DNA of 64,000 nucleotides from Phoebastria nigripes (GCA_035582835.1 JAYKAV010002920.1:570959-634958), one strand, 5' to 3'. Counted from the first letter of the stretch, positions 1 through 12,400 are shown. Made by a program: numbers and translations. The notes: a model not told the origin generated them from the letters alone.

Positions 1-2074
1 GTCTTGCAGCTAAGTAAACTCTAAAAAAGTAAAACAGAATGAAAGTTTGGCTTCTAGGAAGACACCACATGGTAAAACATTTAGTAAATTCAGACCTGGA
101 CACCTCCTACCATGTTAGATGCACCAGATTTGTTGGCCCAGGAACACGAGTCATGACTGTGATCATAGACAGTTCATAAGATCAAAACTCATCTTTTCCC
201 CATTACTATTGTGACATGACCATATGAATACCTTCAAACTACTACAACACTAGGAAAACAGTTCTGCGCTTGAGACATTCATTACTGCTTCCAAAATACT
301 CAACGCTACAGTAATTGCAGTTCAGTAAGCATTATTACTTACGAGCAGAGAAAGGCTTATTAACATGGGGTTTCAGGACACCTTATGTTCAGCCTGAAAC
401 ACCATAAACAAGCTGGTACTCATAAGCCTGGTAGATTTAGCAAGACTCTTGCTCAGTACACTCACTATTTCTTTGTGAAACAGGCAACCGAGAAATTCAC
501 CACGCCCCACTGTAACTAGGCGCCACTGGCTCTGACCTTTGTACTGAGCCATCTACTTTAAAGGAGCTGGCTACAGGCATGAGTGAAGTTCATAGCCCAC
601 CTTTAAGACATACATCCACAAGCCATGAAACTCATTGCGTGGAGACAATCCATGGACCGAGGCCCCCACTATAAAGTGAATACCACGGACACGAGCATGG
701 GATATCTGGTCACATCTGTAAGTCACATCATTATCAGTAAATACCAAGACAGATTCATTTACTTGACTAGAAAGTGTTTGAAGCAAGAGACCAAGAGCTG
801 CATAGGCTAGGCTGAAACTGAACACTCCCCTCCCTTAAAGGACATTTACTTTGAGACAAGGGAATCAGTCATTACCACTACCTCCATTTTGGAGGTATAC
901 AAGGGTTTGCATTACTAGGAGGATTCACCAGCCTGGACAGGGAGGAGGCAGGGGGAAGAAAGTCTTAACACACATCGAGGAAAGTGAAACCCCTGAAGCT
1001 AAGAAGAGCCTCATGACACACACAGTGGTATAATCAGGTTCTAAAATTAAATTCAGNGGCTTGTTAGCTGGTACTTAGTATGTCTGCTGAATTGCTTGTT
1101 TATGTCAAGTGTTAAGCATATTCTTGCTTGGAAACACATAATGCTCTGTGCATATTACTCTCTTAGGAAGCAGTAAGCACTGAAGGTTTTAAACTCTTAC
1201 AGTAAGACAATGCCTCAGACTTACCTTGCCATTTAGATGAGCTGAATATAGTTCTCTACATGCTGACCAACTGAATTTTTTTTTTTAACTGCTTTGGACA
1301 GGGGTTGTGTTTAAGAGTACTCAAGGTAGTGTTTTGTTTGTTTTTTAAACGCTATCTAACGAATAACTGGGGGGGGCACAAGACAGTGTGGCAGCTCAGG
1401 ATAAGTAGTTAATAGTTAGTCCTGTCCTATCACCCCCCTCCTTCCTGCTAAGAGTGAGGTTTCTCTAGAGACTGCAGAGCACACATGTTCAGCAGTGCTC
1501 TAGTGGCAGGAGAGGTCATCTCAGACAGCTATGCCATAACACTACTCCATACCACAAGTGTGACATGGCAGCCATGTAGCTCAACTCCACTGTTCCAGTA
1601 CTACTGTTCTAGTACCTCATATCTTTTATCGTTGCTCTCCACTGCAGTCTGTCCACCAGTGTTTGAAGTGTTCCTAAGGCTCTGCCAGCCACAATCTCCC
1701 CTTCCTCCATCTCCCTGCAGAGGAATCCCCCTTATTTGCCTCCATAATGGGAAGTTTGACTTTTACCTTAACGTTGATGGTCTTCTACACACAAGTTCAG
1801 AGTTCATAGACCACTTGCATCTGGATGTTTTTGCTGTGACATGGTAAACATAACTATATGATCTTGTGTCATAGAAGAGGAAGAAACAGATAAGATAGAC
1901 ATGGGTGACTTGCTGCATGTCTAAGAAGATGTCAGGTTGTGTTGGTTCAAGCCACACTTTATCCACTCTGGCTAGCTTAAAAGCCTTGCTCACAATGATT
2001 TTGTAAAATACCACAACCCTTTACACTCACTGTTACTGCAGATATTAACTGGAGTCAGGAGATTCACAGAGGAA
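1..2074. other. Intergenic DNA downstream of CCNA1
   Basis: AT-rich sequence with only short, non-homologous open frames, many of them lacking an ATG. I recognise no gene, repeat family or RNA gene here. Confidence 0.6.
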
Positions 2075-2287
2075 CAGTATGGTAAGACATTTATTAAAAG
2101 TGCTGTCAGTTATATTAAGAGCTATAGTCTAATATCCTTTTTTAAAAAGGCATCTAATTAAAAATACTAGCTAAAAACCATTCTGATCACTATGGTTACA
2201 GACATATGACCTCCAGTGCTCTATGAAATGTTAGACCAGCTTTGCTGGTTGGGACGAAGTAATCTTCAAGTCCAGGATCCACAGTCT
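2075..2287 (-). other. CCNA1: CCNA1 3' untranslated region
   Basis: Sequence between the stop codon and the first downstream polyadenylation signal. The end is inferred from that signal, about 15-20 nt past it. Confidence 0.6.
2090..2095 (-). terminator. CCNA1 polyadenylation signal AATAAA
   Basis: Canonical AATAAA on the minus strand about 195 nt after the CCNA1 stop codon. It is the first such hexamer downstream. Confidence 0.6.
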
Positions 2288-2339
2288 CTACTGTAGAGGA
2301 AGAACTGCTGGGGGCTCCAGAAGAGACACCTGCAGGTAC
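2288..2339 (-). CDS. CCNA1: CCNA1 terminal coding exon (residues 390-406)
   Basis: Acceptor TTCTATTCCAG. It encodes [16 protein letters not shown] followed by TAG (2288-2290). The C-terminal signature is diagnostic for cyclin A1 (human ends EPPAVLLLQ). Confidence 0.95.
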
Positions 2340-5300
2340 CTGGAATAGAAATGCAGTCACTAAAATTATTAGTTTAGCTGACAAATTTAAAGATATCACC
2401 TTCCTGTNCAATACACTGGGGAAGAAAAGAATCATCCTGCAGCATTGCAGAATTGTTGTCCAGTACATCTGTATACCTATGGATGAACTACTCTTCTGGT
2501 CAGAAAAGTTTTCCCCTCAAGAGGCTGACAGAGGCTTCCATTTCAGGAATAGAAGCTGACCACTATGAGAAGTTTGTCAGCTACAGCAGCTGTAGCCCAA
2601 GCTGCTAAACCAGAGTCATCCTGTGCTTATAGCCTCCAAGTTACAGACCACTGGCTTCCTGGTTACTTACTTTGAGTGCTTATACTTCTCCTTAATAGCT
2701 TGCAGTTGGCAATGGGGAGCATCAAGGCATGCTTTATGCAGATCAGTCAGGCAAGGCACTATCTCACTTAATGAATACCCAGTGAACGCAGCAAGTGTGT
2801 CCGGCTGCTCAGAGGAGAAAAACCAGTGTTACTCTATTGTAGGCAACATTCATCTAGAAGATAAATTTTCTACAGAAGTAGAAACCATTTTCACTATATC
2901 AGTGCTCACTCTAGATTCTTTAGGATTGAAAAAGATTCAAGTGTATCCTGCCATCAGTTTCACTCTAGGTCTTCCTTGGTGCTAGGAGATCTGCTCTAAG
3001 CATGTGGCATCCATTACATCTCTTCTGGATCCTGCTCTCTGCTAAAGCTATTCCTCCAACATGCAGCTGAGAGACTTATCAAGGCTTGCATTAAAGCAGC
3101 CACTCAGTGCAATCACTCCACTCAAGTAGACACATTCAGCTCTCCCCTCCCTCCCAGAAAGCCCCTGAATTGTATTTGGGGGAGGAGTTTTGGAGATTAA
3201 AGACTAACAAGGCCTTAGGTACTGACTTGATGTAAGTGAGCAAGGCAGCAAGGTCCCTGCCATTTCAGAGAAGAGGCAGGATATTTCAGGTTGATTTAAC
3301 ATTCATTTATCAGGTAGTCCCATTAGCTCAGGAACAGCAACTCATCCTAGGATTTCAGCCTTTATAACAACATACTTTGAAGCTACTCCTTCTGCTTCTC
3401 AGCCTAGTTCTAATGATAACATAAAATGCTTGAGCTACTCATTAACGTGCAGTTGTTGTTCCTACCCAGAAAGATCTGTTCACCGTATAGTTTGCTAGAC
3501 AGTAGGCTGCTGCAGCAGTTTGTGAAGGAAGGTACTTCAGAAAAGGATCAGCTTCAAGGAGACTCAGCTCTGCAAGATACTGAACAAAAACACCACAAGT
3601 TTTTCAAACAGAATGAACCTAGCTGGTACAATCAGTCCAATACAGCAAGCACTGAAAATTGTCAGTGGTCTCAGTTTCAAGTAAAAAAAACATGAGTTAC
3701 ATGTCTGGTGGGTAGAAATAGCATTCTAGTCCTGTTGATCTTACAGAAGAACCTTTAGCATGTTTCAGCGGGGACAGAAAGACCACACTTTGTCAAAGCC
3801 TAAACAATCTACACTGTAACCTGAAGTTCTGGTCCCATCGTTAGCTCTGATGTAATTTTACAGACAGACTTAGAAAATTAATGTTTTGTAAAAATAACAA
3901 AGACACACTCTTCTCATCCTCTGAGGCTCTTGTTTACATAGGTGGACCTCACTTGGAGATCAGGGATAAATGGACAGCTTTAAGAAATAGAATTTGGGCT
4001 CTGTTGGAGTAGAGTCATTGTACAATCCTACACCCTTTGCAGATAAGCAGCAGGACAGATGTTTTGCTATAAGCTTGGGTTAACCTGTTTCTAAGCAGGG
4101 TTGCCTATGCAGCTATGCAGGCATATACTGTGTCATTGTGTAGCAATATGTAGCACCACCACGTCCAGGGCAGACTTGCTATGCAGGCACTGTTGAAAAA
4201 ACCACCAGATTCCTACCACCTAGCTGCCTAGTCAGTGCATTATCCCTGAGCAGACAGATAGACCAAACTTAGGTTTTCCATGAGACATTTATCTAGAAGT
4301 CACAGCACACAAGCTGCCTACTGAAGGTAGTGGGCTACAAAACATCCAGTTTTAGGCCTGTTGCAGTCCCAGATAAGACTTGGCATGAGAAAAAAAATGT
4401 ATCTCCTGATAGAGCATAGTATAGTAGCAGAACCTGTCTGCTCAGATAACTCAGTGAAATACAAGTGGTTTGCTTTTAGGATCACTACTCCCCCCTCAGT
4501 CCTGAAAGGAGGATAATTCATACCCTTGCAAAGTTCTCTGTCCTGATACAGACTCCATGCCTCTGAATATACTGAAGGAGGAACTGGTTGATGGTTGGGG
4601 CTGTTAGGTCAAAAGCCAACACTTTGAGAAGCAGGTGTTCCATTCTTAGCAGCTGCCTCTTTGTGTAGGTATCATCTGTTATATACACAAATTCATCCAC
4701 TTCTGGTGGGTAGATCTCTTCATATTTCCTGAAAAAGGAATATAGAAGCCACATCTGTCAGCTTGAAAGTTATGGTAGAAGAAAGCTTTCTGCTGGACCC
4801 ATATCAGGATGAGCACATGACATTAAGATTTGTGTAGAGCTCTTATTTTAGTCCTTCCTCCAGGCTAGGTAACAACTTAGTCTTAAATTTGGGCAAAGTT
4901 GTTTAGAGGAACTCCAAGTCAGTCTAGATAGAAACACACTCACGTTGTTAGCTCTTGACTAACAGCAAGCTCTCAGAGAGAGAGAGTCTCAGTAACACAA
5001 TGCACTCCACACAAAAACCCATGTGCTCCTAGGCTATGTTGGGTACTCTGTCTACTTAAAGCAGTTCAAGGCTAATTGCAGATTGCAACTGTGAATCTAC
5101 TACAGACTTAAGGCTAGCAGCCTAACACAGCAGTGTTTTCGCTCCTGCTGTTACAGTTACAATGTTTCTCCACTACAGTTCCTCACATCACAAACATTAA
5201 ATGTTTAATTTTGCTAGCGCCAAAGTAGGTGAAGCTGCTACTCTTGAGACATCATGAAAAACTACCTACCACTGCAAGCTTCAGGCCTTCAAATCAAACT

Positions 5301-8255
5301 AAAAGACTCAGTCCAAAAATAAGTTTTAGCTCACTGAGATTTCAGGAGATGAACCACTTACGCAGCCAGAAGAATTGCTGCTGTTCCTACAAGCTGCAGC
5401 TTCCCTCTGAGAACAGACATGCAGGAAAGAAACCTGTCCAGGAAGTTCACCGCCAAGTACAAAGTCTCCGTCTGAAGTTTATATTCTTCCCCTACTTCCA
5501 CCAGCCAGTCTACCAAGATGGCACGCATTCTTGTTGTGATATCTGGTTGCTTCCTCATGTAGTAGGGCTGGGGCCTGAATCTTACCTGTTTGGAGAGAGA
5601 GTTGAAGAATCAGGATGCTCACCCTGAAGAGAGCCATTGATGGCTGAACTGATTAACATTCTTTATGCTTATACCAGAAGGAGCATGAGTTGTTCCACTA
5701 TTAATAACTCATTACTACTAACTATAATACTACTAGCACTATAATTAATTAGCAGCTAGTAGCATCTCTAGAAAGTAGTATTTTTACACTGAAGAGATAG
5801 GAGCTACTGTTTTAGTAGCAGAATAGTAAAAGACCTCCTGGACTATGGACAGCCTTTGCCATCAAGCACATGTAAGCCATTCAGAGGGACCTGAAAGTGA
5901 GCAAATCACATTTTTCCCCCTCTTCCTGTTGGGAGACTGCACTTTACTGCTTTGATACAGAAAGGTAGGAAAAATTACTGCTATAGCAAGAGAGCTGTCA
6001 GTGTGATCACATCCAACTGTTTTAGTATTTTTGCAGCATTCAGCTCCCATCTGCAAGAATTCTTCATCCCAAAGAGTCAAGAGATGCTCCAATGGCAGGG
6101 AGTTTCAGGGACACAGAGTAATCCTGAAAGATTTCATCACTGTCTGGATGCTGCCTTCAGAGATGGCCTATTACTGCTTGCTTCCTCTCCTTTGTAGTTC
6201 AGTGGCAGCCTTGGGTTATCCTGGGGCAGCCATATATCTTTACAGTATTGCAGCCCATCACAGAGACCACAAATATCTATAAGCTTGATACAAGCCACTC
6301 ACTTCAGCCTCTCGGAGGTACTGATGAATGTCTTCTGCATACTCTCCCACAGTCAGAGTTATGGCATCTCCCATGTGATCCTCAGGCTGGGACTGGAAGA
6401 ATGTGTCCACTATCATAGGAGATCCTAACAGGTAAGAGGAACCAGCAAGACATTTTTGTAATTAGTCTTTTTACGTTCTCTTGCTGTTTCTAGCACAGAA
6501 GTGTTGTACATCATGTACACACAATCCAAGTGATCTTGAAGTGTTATTCACTACTCACTAGCTTGCCAGCATCACAATTCATAACCAGCCTATATGTACT
6601 TGTGCTGTAGATACAACCTTAGTAGTAACAGGAGTTACCTGTACTCAGATCCAACAGTAGGTGAATACCAGATGCCATTGCACTAGTATCCAGCTCACAC
6701 AGGCTTGATTCCAGCTCTTCAGCCACTTGGCAGCTGTAGTTTTCTTTCTGTTCTGGTTCATCTACGTAGATAGCAAACCCTTGCTTTGATGCAGCACTGA
6801 CCAGGCGGTTGGGTAATTCATCTTTTCCAGACGAAGGGATGGTGTTTTCAGAGCCAGAGAAGCGTCTGATAACAGCAGCACCCTGAAACAGAGCACACAG
6901 TAATGCTGTGGGAGGGCAACTCAGGTAGAAAACAGCAGTAAGTATCACTTGCTTTAGAAAAGAAAGTCACCTTCCTTGCCTAACAGACACCAGTAACATA
7001 AGTTCACTGGAAAAGCCACCAGCTACAGCTGGTGCTTCAGAAGTACCACTTGTTGCTCTCTTGCTGCAAGACTCCTCACAGAAAGAGTGAGGTATCATCA
7101 GAGTCAGGAACCAGGGGAGTAGCCTCATCTCCAGCGCCCACCGCCAAGGAGAGTGAGGTGAGGGTGCTGCTCGGTTCTGATGGGGCTGGCAAGTGCAGGG
7201 TCTGCTCCACATTCAGTTCTGGCAAGGAACAGCTGCTTTAAAGTGCAGCAAGTTAAAGTGACAAAAGGAAGTGCTCAGGCACCACCACAGACTTATGAAG
7301 GACTTCACCTGCAAGAATGCATTTTATGCTGAGTTACAAACCAAAGTTTGAACTTTTGAGCCCAAGCATCACAACCCCTAGGACTACAACGTGTGACCAG
7401 GATACAATCCTTCACATCACCTACTATCAGTGAGCCACCAACTGAGTTAGGGGCTTTACACAGTCACAACTGAGAAGAGCTTGTGTACCCGTAACAGCTG
7501 CTATTTTAGGTCCTGTAAGTCAGCACAATAACATTTTCCCTACCACACCAGGAAACTCCAGGAGGGCCCAAGGAACAGAAATGCAGACAGACACCCTGCT
7601 GTGAACTTCAGCTTCTTGAAGGCTCTGGTACCCTGAAGGGAGCATGGCCAGCCACATGGCAATGGGACCTTTGGGTAAGCATCAGTGAACAGACTTCTCT
7701 CAAACCACCCCCTACACTTTTAGAGGGTAAGTGCCCAAGTAAAGTCTCACCGAGTCTCCCTTCCTTCCAGGAGGGATTATTTGTTCAAAGCTTTTCCACG
7801 GGGAAGCGTCTGTAGATTAGGACTGAGCGGTTACCAGCAGGGTTTCTCGGGAAACTCACGCTCATTAACTGGAGCGCGATTCAACTACTTACCCCGCCAC
7901 CCCCAGGCCTTTACCTGCAGCCTGGAGAGAAGGTGCGTGCACCGCTCATGCCTGCGGCCGGCGGCCAGCCCCAGGTCCCAGACCGGGGCAGGGAGCTCCT
8001 CCCGGCCCGCGGGGAAGGCGGCCGGCCGGGGCTTCCTCGGGGAGCCCGGCAGGTGGCTGCGGCCCCTTAGGGAGGGGAGGCGCGGCTCCGCGGGCAGCGA
8101 GGGAGGCTGCCGCCGCGGGCGGGGCTCACCTGGCCGCCGGGCCGCCGCTGCCCGTTCTCCGCCAGCACCCCCAGCACGGCCCGGCCGCCGCTGCAGGGAG
8201 CAGCGGGGCAGGACTCCCGCCGCCCCGCCCGGCTCTTCTCACCGGTGCGGCGCAT
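2288..8255 (-). CDS. CCNA1: Cyclin A1, complete coding region in eight exons
   Basis: Cyclin A1 activates CDK2/CDK1 and acts mainly in meiotic and early embryonic cell cycles (family knowledge). Coding exons, in transcript order: 8255-8130, 6882-6639, 6424-6303, 5585-5362, 4728-4524, 3579-3466, 2804-2671, 2339-2288. All have AG/GT borders and compatible phases, and sum to 1221 nt (406 aa plus TAG). Visible in the protein: a destruction box [10 protein letters not shown] (residues 25-34); MRAIL hydrophobic patch (184-188) in the first cyclin fold; [19 protein letters not shown] at the end of that fold; second cyclin fold from about 285; and a C-terminus ending [11 protein letters not shown]. 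Wording such as [17 protein letters not shown] and GVCIRTEN matches cyclin A1 rather than A2, and the neighbour SPART supports A1. Human isoforms are 421-465 aa, so the N-terminus is somewhat short. An upstream coding exon could lie in the gap region. Confidence 0.96.
2671..2804 (-). CDS. CCNA1: CCNA1 coding exon 7 (residues 346-390)
   Basis: Acceptor CTCTGAGCAG and donor GTAAGT. It encodes [19 protein letters not shown], then [20 protein letters not shown] and KYKHS. This is the last helices of cyclin fold 2, with two cysteines (ACLD, PHCQ) where mammals have other residues. Confidence 0.95.
3466..3579 (-). CDS. CCNA1: CCNA1 coding exon 6 (residues 308-345)
   Basis: Acceptor TTTTTGTTCAG and donor GTAGGA. 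It encodes [20 protein letters not shown], then [17 protein letters not shown], clearly the second cyclin fold. The change from the usual LIAAAAF to QTAAAAY is a small deviation from mammals. Confidence 0.96.
4524..4728 (-). CDS. CCNA1: CCNA1 coding exon 5 (residues 239-307)
   Basis: Acceptor TTTTTCAG and donor GTATGA. It encodes [19 protein letters not shown], then [20 protein letters not shown], then [20 protein letters not shown]. It spans the end of cyclin fold 1 and the start of fold 2. Confidence 0.97.
5362..5585 (-). CDS. CCNA1: CCNA1 coding exon 4, first cyclin fold (residues 165-239)
   Basis: Acceptor CTCCAAACAG and donor GTAAGT. It holds [20 protein letters not shown], including the MRAIL substrate-docking patch, and ends in GTAAILLAA with a codon split across the intron. 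The human protein has serine where this has alanine before [10 protein letters not shown]. Confidence 0.97.
6303..6424 (-). CDS. CCNA1: CCNA1 coding exon 3 (residues 124-164)
   Basis: Acceptor TTACCTGTTAG and donor GTGAGT. The protein runs from [15 protein letters not shown] to [14 protein letters not shown], the helix that leads into the cyclin box in A-type cyclins. Confidence 0.94.
6639..6882 (-). CDS. CCNA1: CCNA1 coding exon 2 (residues 43-124)
   Basis: Acceptor TGTTTCAG and donor GTAACT. The protein begins [13 protein letters not shown] and contains [13 protein letters not shown], which parallels the human cyclin A1 N-terminal region (SGSEN, KQGF.IY..E). It ends LLLDLST plus a split glycine codon. 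Confidence 0.93.
8130..8255 (-). CDS. CCNA1: CCNA1 coding exon 1 (residues 1-42)
   Basis: It starts at ATG (8253-8255) in the sequence [15 protein letters not shown] and ends GGQ before a GTGAGC donor. It carries the destruction box. The reading frame stays open further upstream only through a T-rich, hydrophobic-looking low-complexity stretch, so this ATG is preferred. A polypyrimidine run followed by AAAG just upstream could be a splice acceptor, in which case this is the second exon. Confidence 0.85.
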
Positions 8256-8280
8256 CGCCCCGACGTCGGTACCTTTCGGA

Positions 8281-8395
8281 AGGGGGGGAAAAAAAAAAAA
8301 AACAAAAACCAAACAACAACAACAAAAAAACCAACCCACCACACACAACAAAATAAAGTTGGGGAAAAAAAAAACCCAAACCACCACAAATATTT
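8281..8395. repeat. A/C-rich low-complexity block in the CCNA1 5' region
   Basis: Long A runs with CAA, CCA and CACA steps on the plus strand, so a T/G-rich tract on the CCNA1 strand ending 26 nt before the start codon. It may be 5' UTR or the polypyrimidine end of a very short intron. Its composition is unlike the GC-rich DNA on both sides. Confidence 0.8.
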
Positions 8396-8555
8396 GGTTA
8401 CGCCTCGGGCAGCCCCTCCCGCCCCGCAGGAAGGCAGGCCGTCGGCCGCGCTGCCGGAGACCCGGCACTGCGCCGCGCCGCCCGGCCCTGCTCGCCACCG
8501 GCCCACGGAGGACGCTGCGCCGCGCACCGCGGAGGAGGCCNCCCGCCCGCCGCCC

Positions 8556-8577
8556 CTATATAGGCGGCGGCCAATGG
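8556..8577 (-). promoter_or_regulatory. CCNA1: TATA-like box and inverted CCAAT motif of CCNA1
   Basis: CTATATAG (8556-8563) lies in GC-rich DNA, with CCAAT on the plus strand at 8571-8575 (ATTGG on the transcribed strand), eight bases upstream of it. This spacing would place a minus-strand start near 8530, about 275 nt before the ATG. The motifs are seen; the function is inferred. Confidence 0.45.
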
Positions 8578-8629
8578 AGGCGGCGGCGGCGGCTGTTGGC
8601 CGCGGCCAGTTGGAAGCCGGGGCCGCAAC

Positions 8630-8699
8630 NNNNNNNNNNNNNNNNNNNNNNNNNNNNNNNNNNNNNNNNNNNNNNNNNNNNNNNNNNNNNNNNNNNNNN
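8630..8699. other. Assembly gap (70 Ns)
   Basis: Unbroken run of 70 N bases inside the CCNA1 CpG island. Promoter elements or an alternative first exon could be hidden here. Confidence 0.99.
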
Positions 8700-9039
8700 G
8701 GCCGCGCCGCCCCGCGCAGGGCACGGACCGCCCCGCGCAGCGCCCGCGGGCAGGAATGACCCGCCCGAGAGCCGCGGCCCTGCCGCCGCCCCTCGCCTCG
8801 CACTGTCTGCCATTTCTAAACGTCCAGGAAAGGATGTATAAGCGACAACAGCAGCTTTATGGGAACAGTTGAGGTCAGAAGAATTTGACTACCCTCTTTG
8901 ATAAAGGAAAAACAAGAAAAAGGAGATTTTAGTTGGATTTCACTTTTGTGACACTCTGATAAAGTCTAAGCAAGGGGACAACTGCAATACTGATTGCAAG
9001 AGCAGTTCTCAGCTGTCAACGGTGGAAATGCAGAGCTTT

Positions 9040-9475
9040 ATATGAGGAATTAAGCAGCGGTTTGTTCAGTGCCATCAGAGATTTTCACCAGTGATGTGGA
9101 TAATGACACAGAGAGCATGCTTACTAAATTTGTGGATAACACCACCAATGGTGCTGGGAATGGCTGTGGCTATGCTGGGGAACAAGATTAGATTTCAGAA
9201 ATTGTCTTGACAAACTGGAAAAATGCTCTGGAAAAGTGGGATGCTCCTGAAGCACAAGTGCAAGGTCAGACAGAGCCATCGGCTGCAGAAATGTATGATG
9301 GGGAACAGCCAGGTGGGTAGCAGCTCCATGAAGAAGAACCAGGAGGTTACAGTGAACCTCAGACTGAGCATAAGTCACCATGCTCATGGCTGTCCTAGCA
9401 TGAACAAACAGGAATATAGCCTGTGTGGCACATGAGCCCTCTGAAAGTCCATAGTGAAGACAAAAGAGCAAGCAG
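9040..9475 (+). mobile_element. Old CR1-type LINE fragment, reverse-transcriptase part
   Basis: A broken reading on the plus strand gives IFTSDVDNDTESMLTKFVDN, which parallels the CR1 stretch around the FADD active-site motif (here FVDN), and continues with an equivalent of the CR1 region after it. Several stops and shifts are present. It is far more decayed than the copy at 39.6-41.6 kb. Confidence 0.6.
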
Positions 9476-9479
9476 TCTA

Positions 9480-12400
9480 ACAGCTTAAACCTCAGCATGA
9501 GATTTAGGTTAGATATCAAGATTGTGATGCCCCAGAAGAGACAGCATGGGAAATTTGGGGATTTCCCTTTTTGCAGATCTGTAAGAGCAAGTTAAAGAAA
9601 CTGCTGTCAAAAATGTCTGTGCCTTGGCAGTTGTGGTACTTCTTGAGATGCTCTCCAGTGTGATTGAAATGTAGGAGCTATGATCCAAAATTTGGATGCA
9701 TCAAGCAGGGTCTTACGCCAGATTTGGTTTTGCAGTTCTTGTCATCCAGGCTGTATTAAGGTCTGTATTATTTCTTCCCACTTTTCTTACGTTTATTTTT
9801 TAATTGTCTTTTTTTTTTTTTCCCCCAAAATTAATTTACTATAGGAGGTAAGTGGTATATCTCAAGGTGAAAAATGTTACCCATGTTTGATCTGTTGGCC
9901 ATGTAGCACTACTTTTCCTTTTCGACGGGAGGATCTCCATGTCCTTGCAGCAGCAAGGTTGTAAGCAGGTAGTTATCATAGTGGAGCTGTCACAGCTACA
10001 GGCGTGGGCAAATGCAGGTCAGGGGGACAGAAGATTACACTATACTTGTGTGTTCTTCTCTTTCTTTCATGTCATCTCTAAACCCCAGGTTTGCACAAGA
10101 AAGACTTCACTTGGGGACACTTCTTTAAACATTTTCATGCAAAGTTTTAATTTCTAGAAAAAATCAGTCTAGCTGCCAGCCTTTGAAATTAAGTATCAGC
10201 TTAAGTGGAACTTTAAATACTTTTTATCCTATTGTTTTGATGGGATTACTAAAAAATGTTGAAAAAATCCTGTGCTATGATATATGTAGAATCTATAGCA
10301 GTCTAAGAAGGTGGATGTTAATCAAAATCATTTCTAAATGTGTGAATATTCCACATTTTAATGAAAATTTTCAGGTTTAATAACATTTTTAAACAAAAGG
10401 CTTTTGAAATTTGTATGTTTTATGAGTGGAAAAAAGCCCAGTCTCACACTTTTTAGCAATAAAGGAAGAAAAAAATGGGATTTTTCCATCAAAGCAAAAA
10501 TTTTCTTTCTTTAAATTATAATTTAGCAATGTTTTTCTAATTCAGGAGTATCAGGACTCTGATTTCAGTCTCTGATTTCAGTATTTCAGAAGAATGGAAG
10601 TTGTATATTCAAGAACAAAATGTTAAAATATAAAAAATAAGGGAATGACTTAGGAAACTCATTCCCTCAGGACATCAGTGAGATGATGGTTCTAGGGCTC
10701 AGATCCCCAAAGACATTTATGTCCCTGCTGCCCTGGCTGCACGCCCGTTTGCATTCAGCATGGTCTGGCCTGCCACGGACAAGGACTGCCCTGCTCCCAG
10801 CCACTCACTGCTGCTGCCACCCTTCTGCTGGCACAAGGATTTGTGTGGTTGTGAGACAAACCAAGGACCTAGTCCACCTGAAAAGTAACACAGCCACAAT
10901 GACAACACAGCATTGTTACCAGTGGGGTCAGTTCTCTGAGCTGGGTTTCTAGACAGCTCTATGAACTGTAGGTCCAGCACAAAAGAAATTATGACACTGA
11001 TGTACCAGCATCAGGAAGGCAGTGGGGGTGGTGCCATCCCTTGTCTTTATAGATCTAGTGCTCCATGCCTGAATAATTTTTAGTGCTGTTTAATTTTTCA
11101 TAATTTTTTAAATGTTATCCTATTCTTTGCCAACATTGAAAATATCAGCTGTTCTTTCAAGTGACCTTCCTTTGGCAGTGCCAGAGCTGTTTTTTTTTTT
11201 ATTTTCAGTAAAGACACCTGGGTATGATACTGAGATAGATGAAATATTAAGCAAATACATATTTTCAGATAGGTAAATGCTGTTTGTGAAAACTGGCTGT
11301 AGCTTATAAAAATAATCTTACCTCTGCCNAAACATATTTTTCTAACTGCTCAGTCTCTCCATATGGTATTTGTCACGAGAAATGTCAGAACTTGGTAGTT
11401 ACAGGTCTAACACATAACTCACATTCATACAAAGATCACGTGTCACTCCTAGCCAAATACATGGATGGAAGTTATCTACTAAATTCGTCTTCAGTCAGTG
11501 AATATCCTTTACATCCAAATGCCCATCATATCCATATACCATTTAAACATAACTGAAGAACCTCAGCTACCCAACAGATGAATTATTCATATTTTTATAT
11601 ATGAGCAGCATATGGATATCCTCAGCAGTCATATAGTATATTAATGTAACTGAAACACCTCTCAAATAGCTTTTAATGAGGTTATCTAAGCTCCAGTTTC
11701 TCAGGAACTCTTTGAAACAGCCCAATATGGATTAGTACCTGAGGGAGGCTGGTGAGCTTTGCCAGCCACTACTTAATCGTAGCAGCAGATCAAATAAAGC
11801 TTCGGGCCATTAATCATTTACTTCTGAGCTTCCCTGTGTATGCTTGAGAGGAAACTGAAGCCTTCCTGAGTGGACTCCTTAGGGCTTCTTGCAGTAATTA
11901 CTGTCTTACTTATGATTTCTAGGAAGACAGAGAAGTCAAGAGCAATTCCTGACTTGGCAAGGATGCTCCCTCTGTGGGTCTGGAGAAGATAGTATTAAAG
12001 GGCTGCTTAGGACTCGTCTCTGTCTCATGAATCTTTCCTAGCTCCTTAGCTCTTTCTCCTTTTTGCAGTTTTTTCTTTGAATGTTGAAGTTTCTGGATTT
12101 GGCATCTTTTTCAATTAAAGGGACTTCCCTTCTGCCACGCCATGGGAGCAGGCATGGGCTCCTGCTTTCCTCTCTGAAGACCTCTGTTAAGTCCCAGCTT
12201 TTACACAGCAAGCTCCGCACAGGCTTCAGTTCACGATCCGGGGCATGGAGAGTGACTGTGCCTGGCCTCCAGTTCTGCCCCAATGTTAGACATCCCAGAA
12301 TTGCCACAGAGGGTTTCTTTAGAGATTGAAGAGCTGGATTTTATTTTTAAATTTCCTTTTTATATCAACATTTTTGCAAGATTTGTTTACAGGAGAGACA

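Larger units (their letters stand above)
7880..8820. promoter_or_regulatory. CCNA1: CpG island covering CCNA1 exon 1 and promoter
   Basis: Dense CpG and GC-rich sequence against an AT-rich background, beginning in intron 1 and ending just past the assembly gap. It is split by an A/C-rich low-complexity block (8281-8395). CCNA1 transcription (minus) must start here. A divergent plus-strand transcript is possible but not shown. Confidence 0.85.

Noticed and set aside
571..825. 84-codon minus-strand frame near the left edge
   Set aside because: It begins at GTG, has no homology, splice or polyadenylation context, and lies beyond the CCNA1 3' end.
6967..7212. Minus-strand frame in CCNA1 intron 1, a possible alternative first exon
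   Set aside because: No matching cyclin sequence and no donor in a useful phase. The exon 1 to exon 2 join is already in frame.
7781..8841. Several long plus-strand and minus-strand frames around the CCNA1 CpG island
   Set aside because: GC-rich DNA has few stops. The frames run through the N gap and the A/C-rich block, and only the CCNA1 exon has homology and splice support.
8755..8871. Short plus-strand ATG frame (about 38 codons) leaving the CCNA1 CpG island
   Set aside because: No homology; a chance frame in a divergent-transcription zone is the simpler reading.
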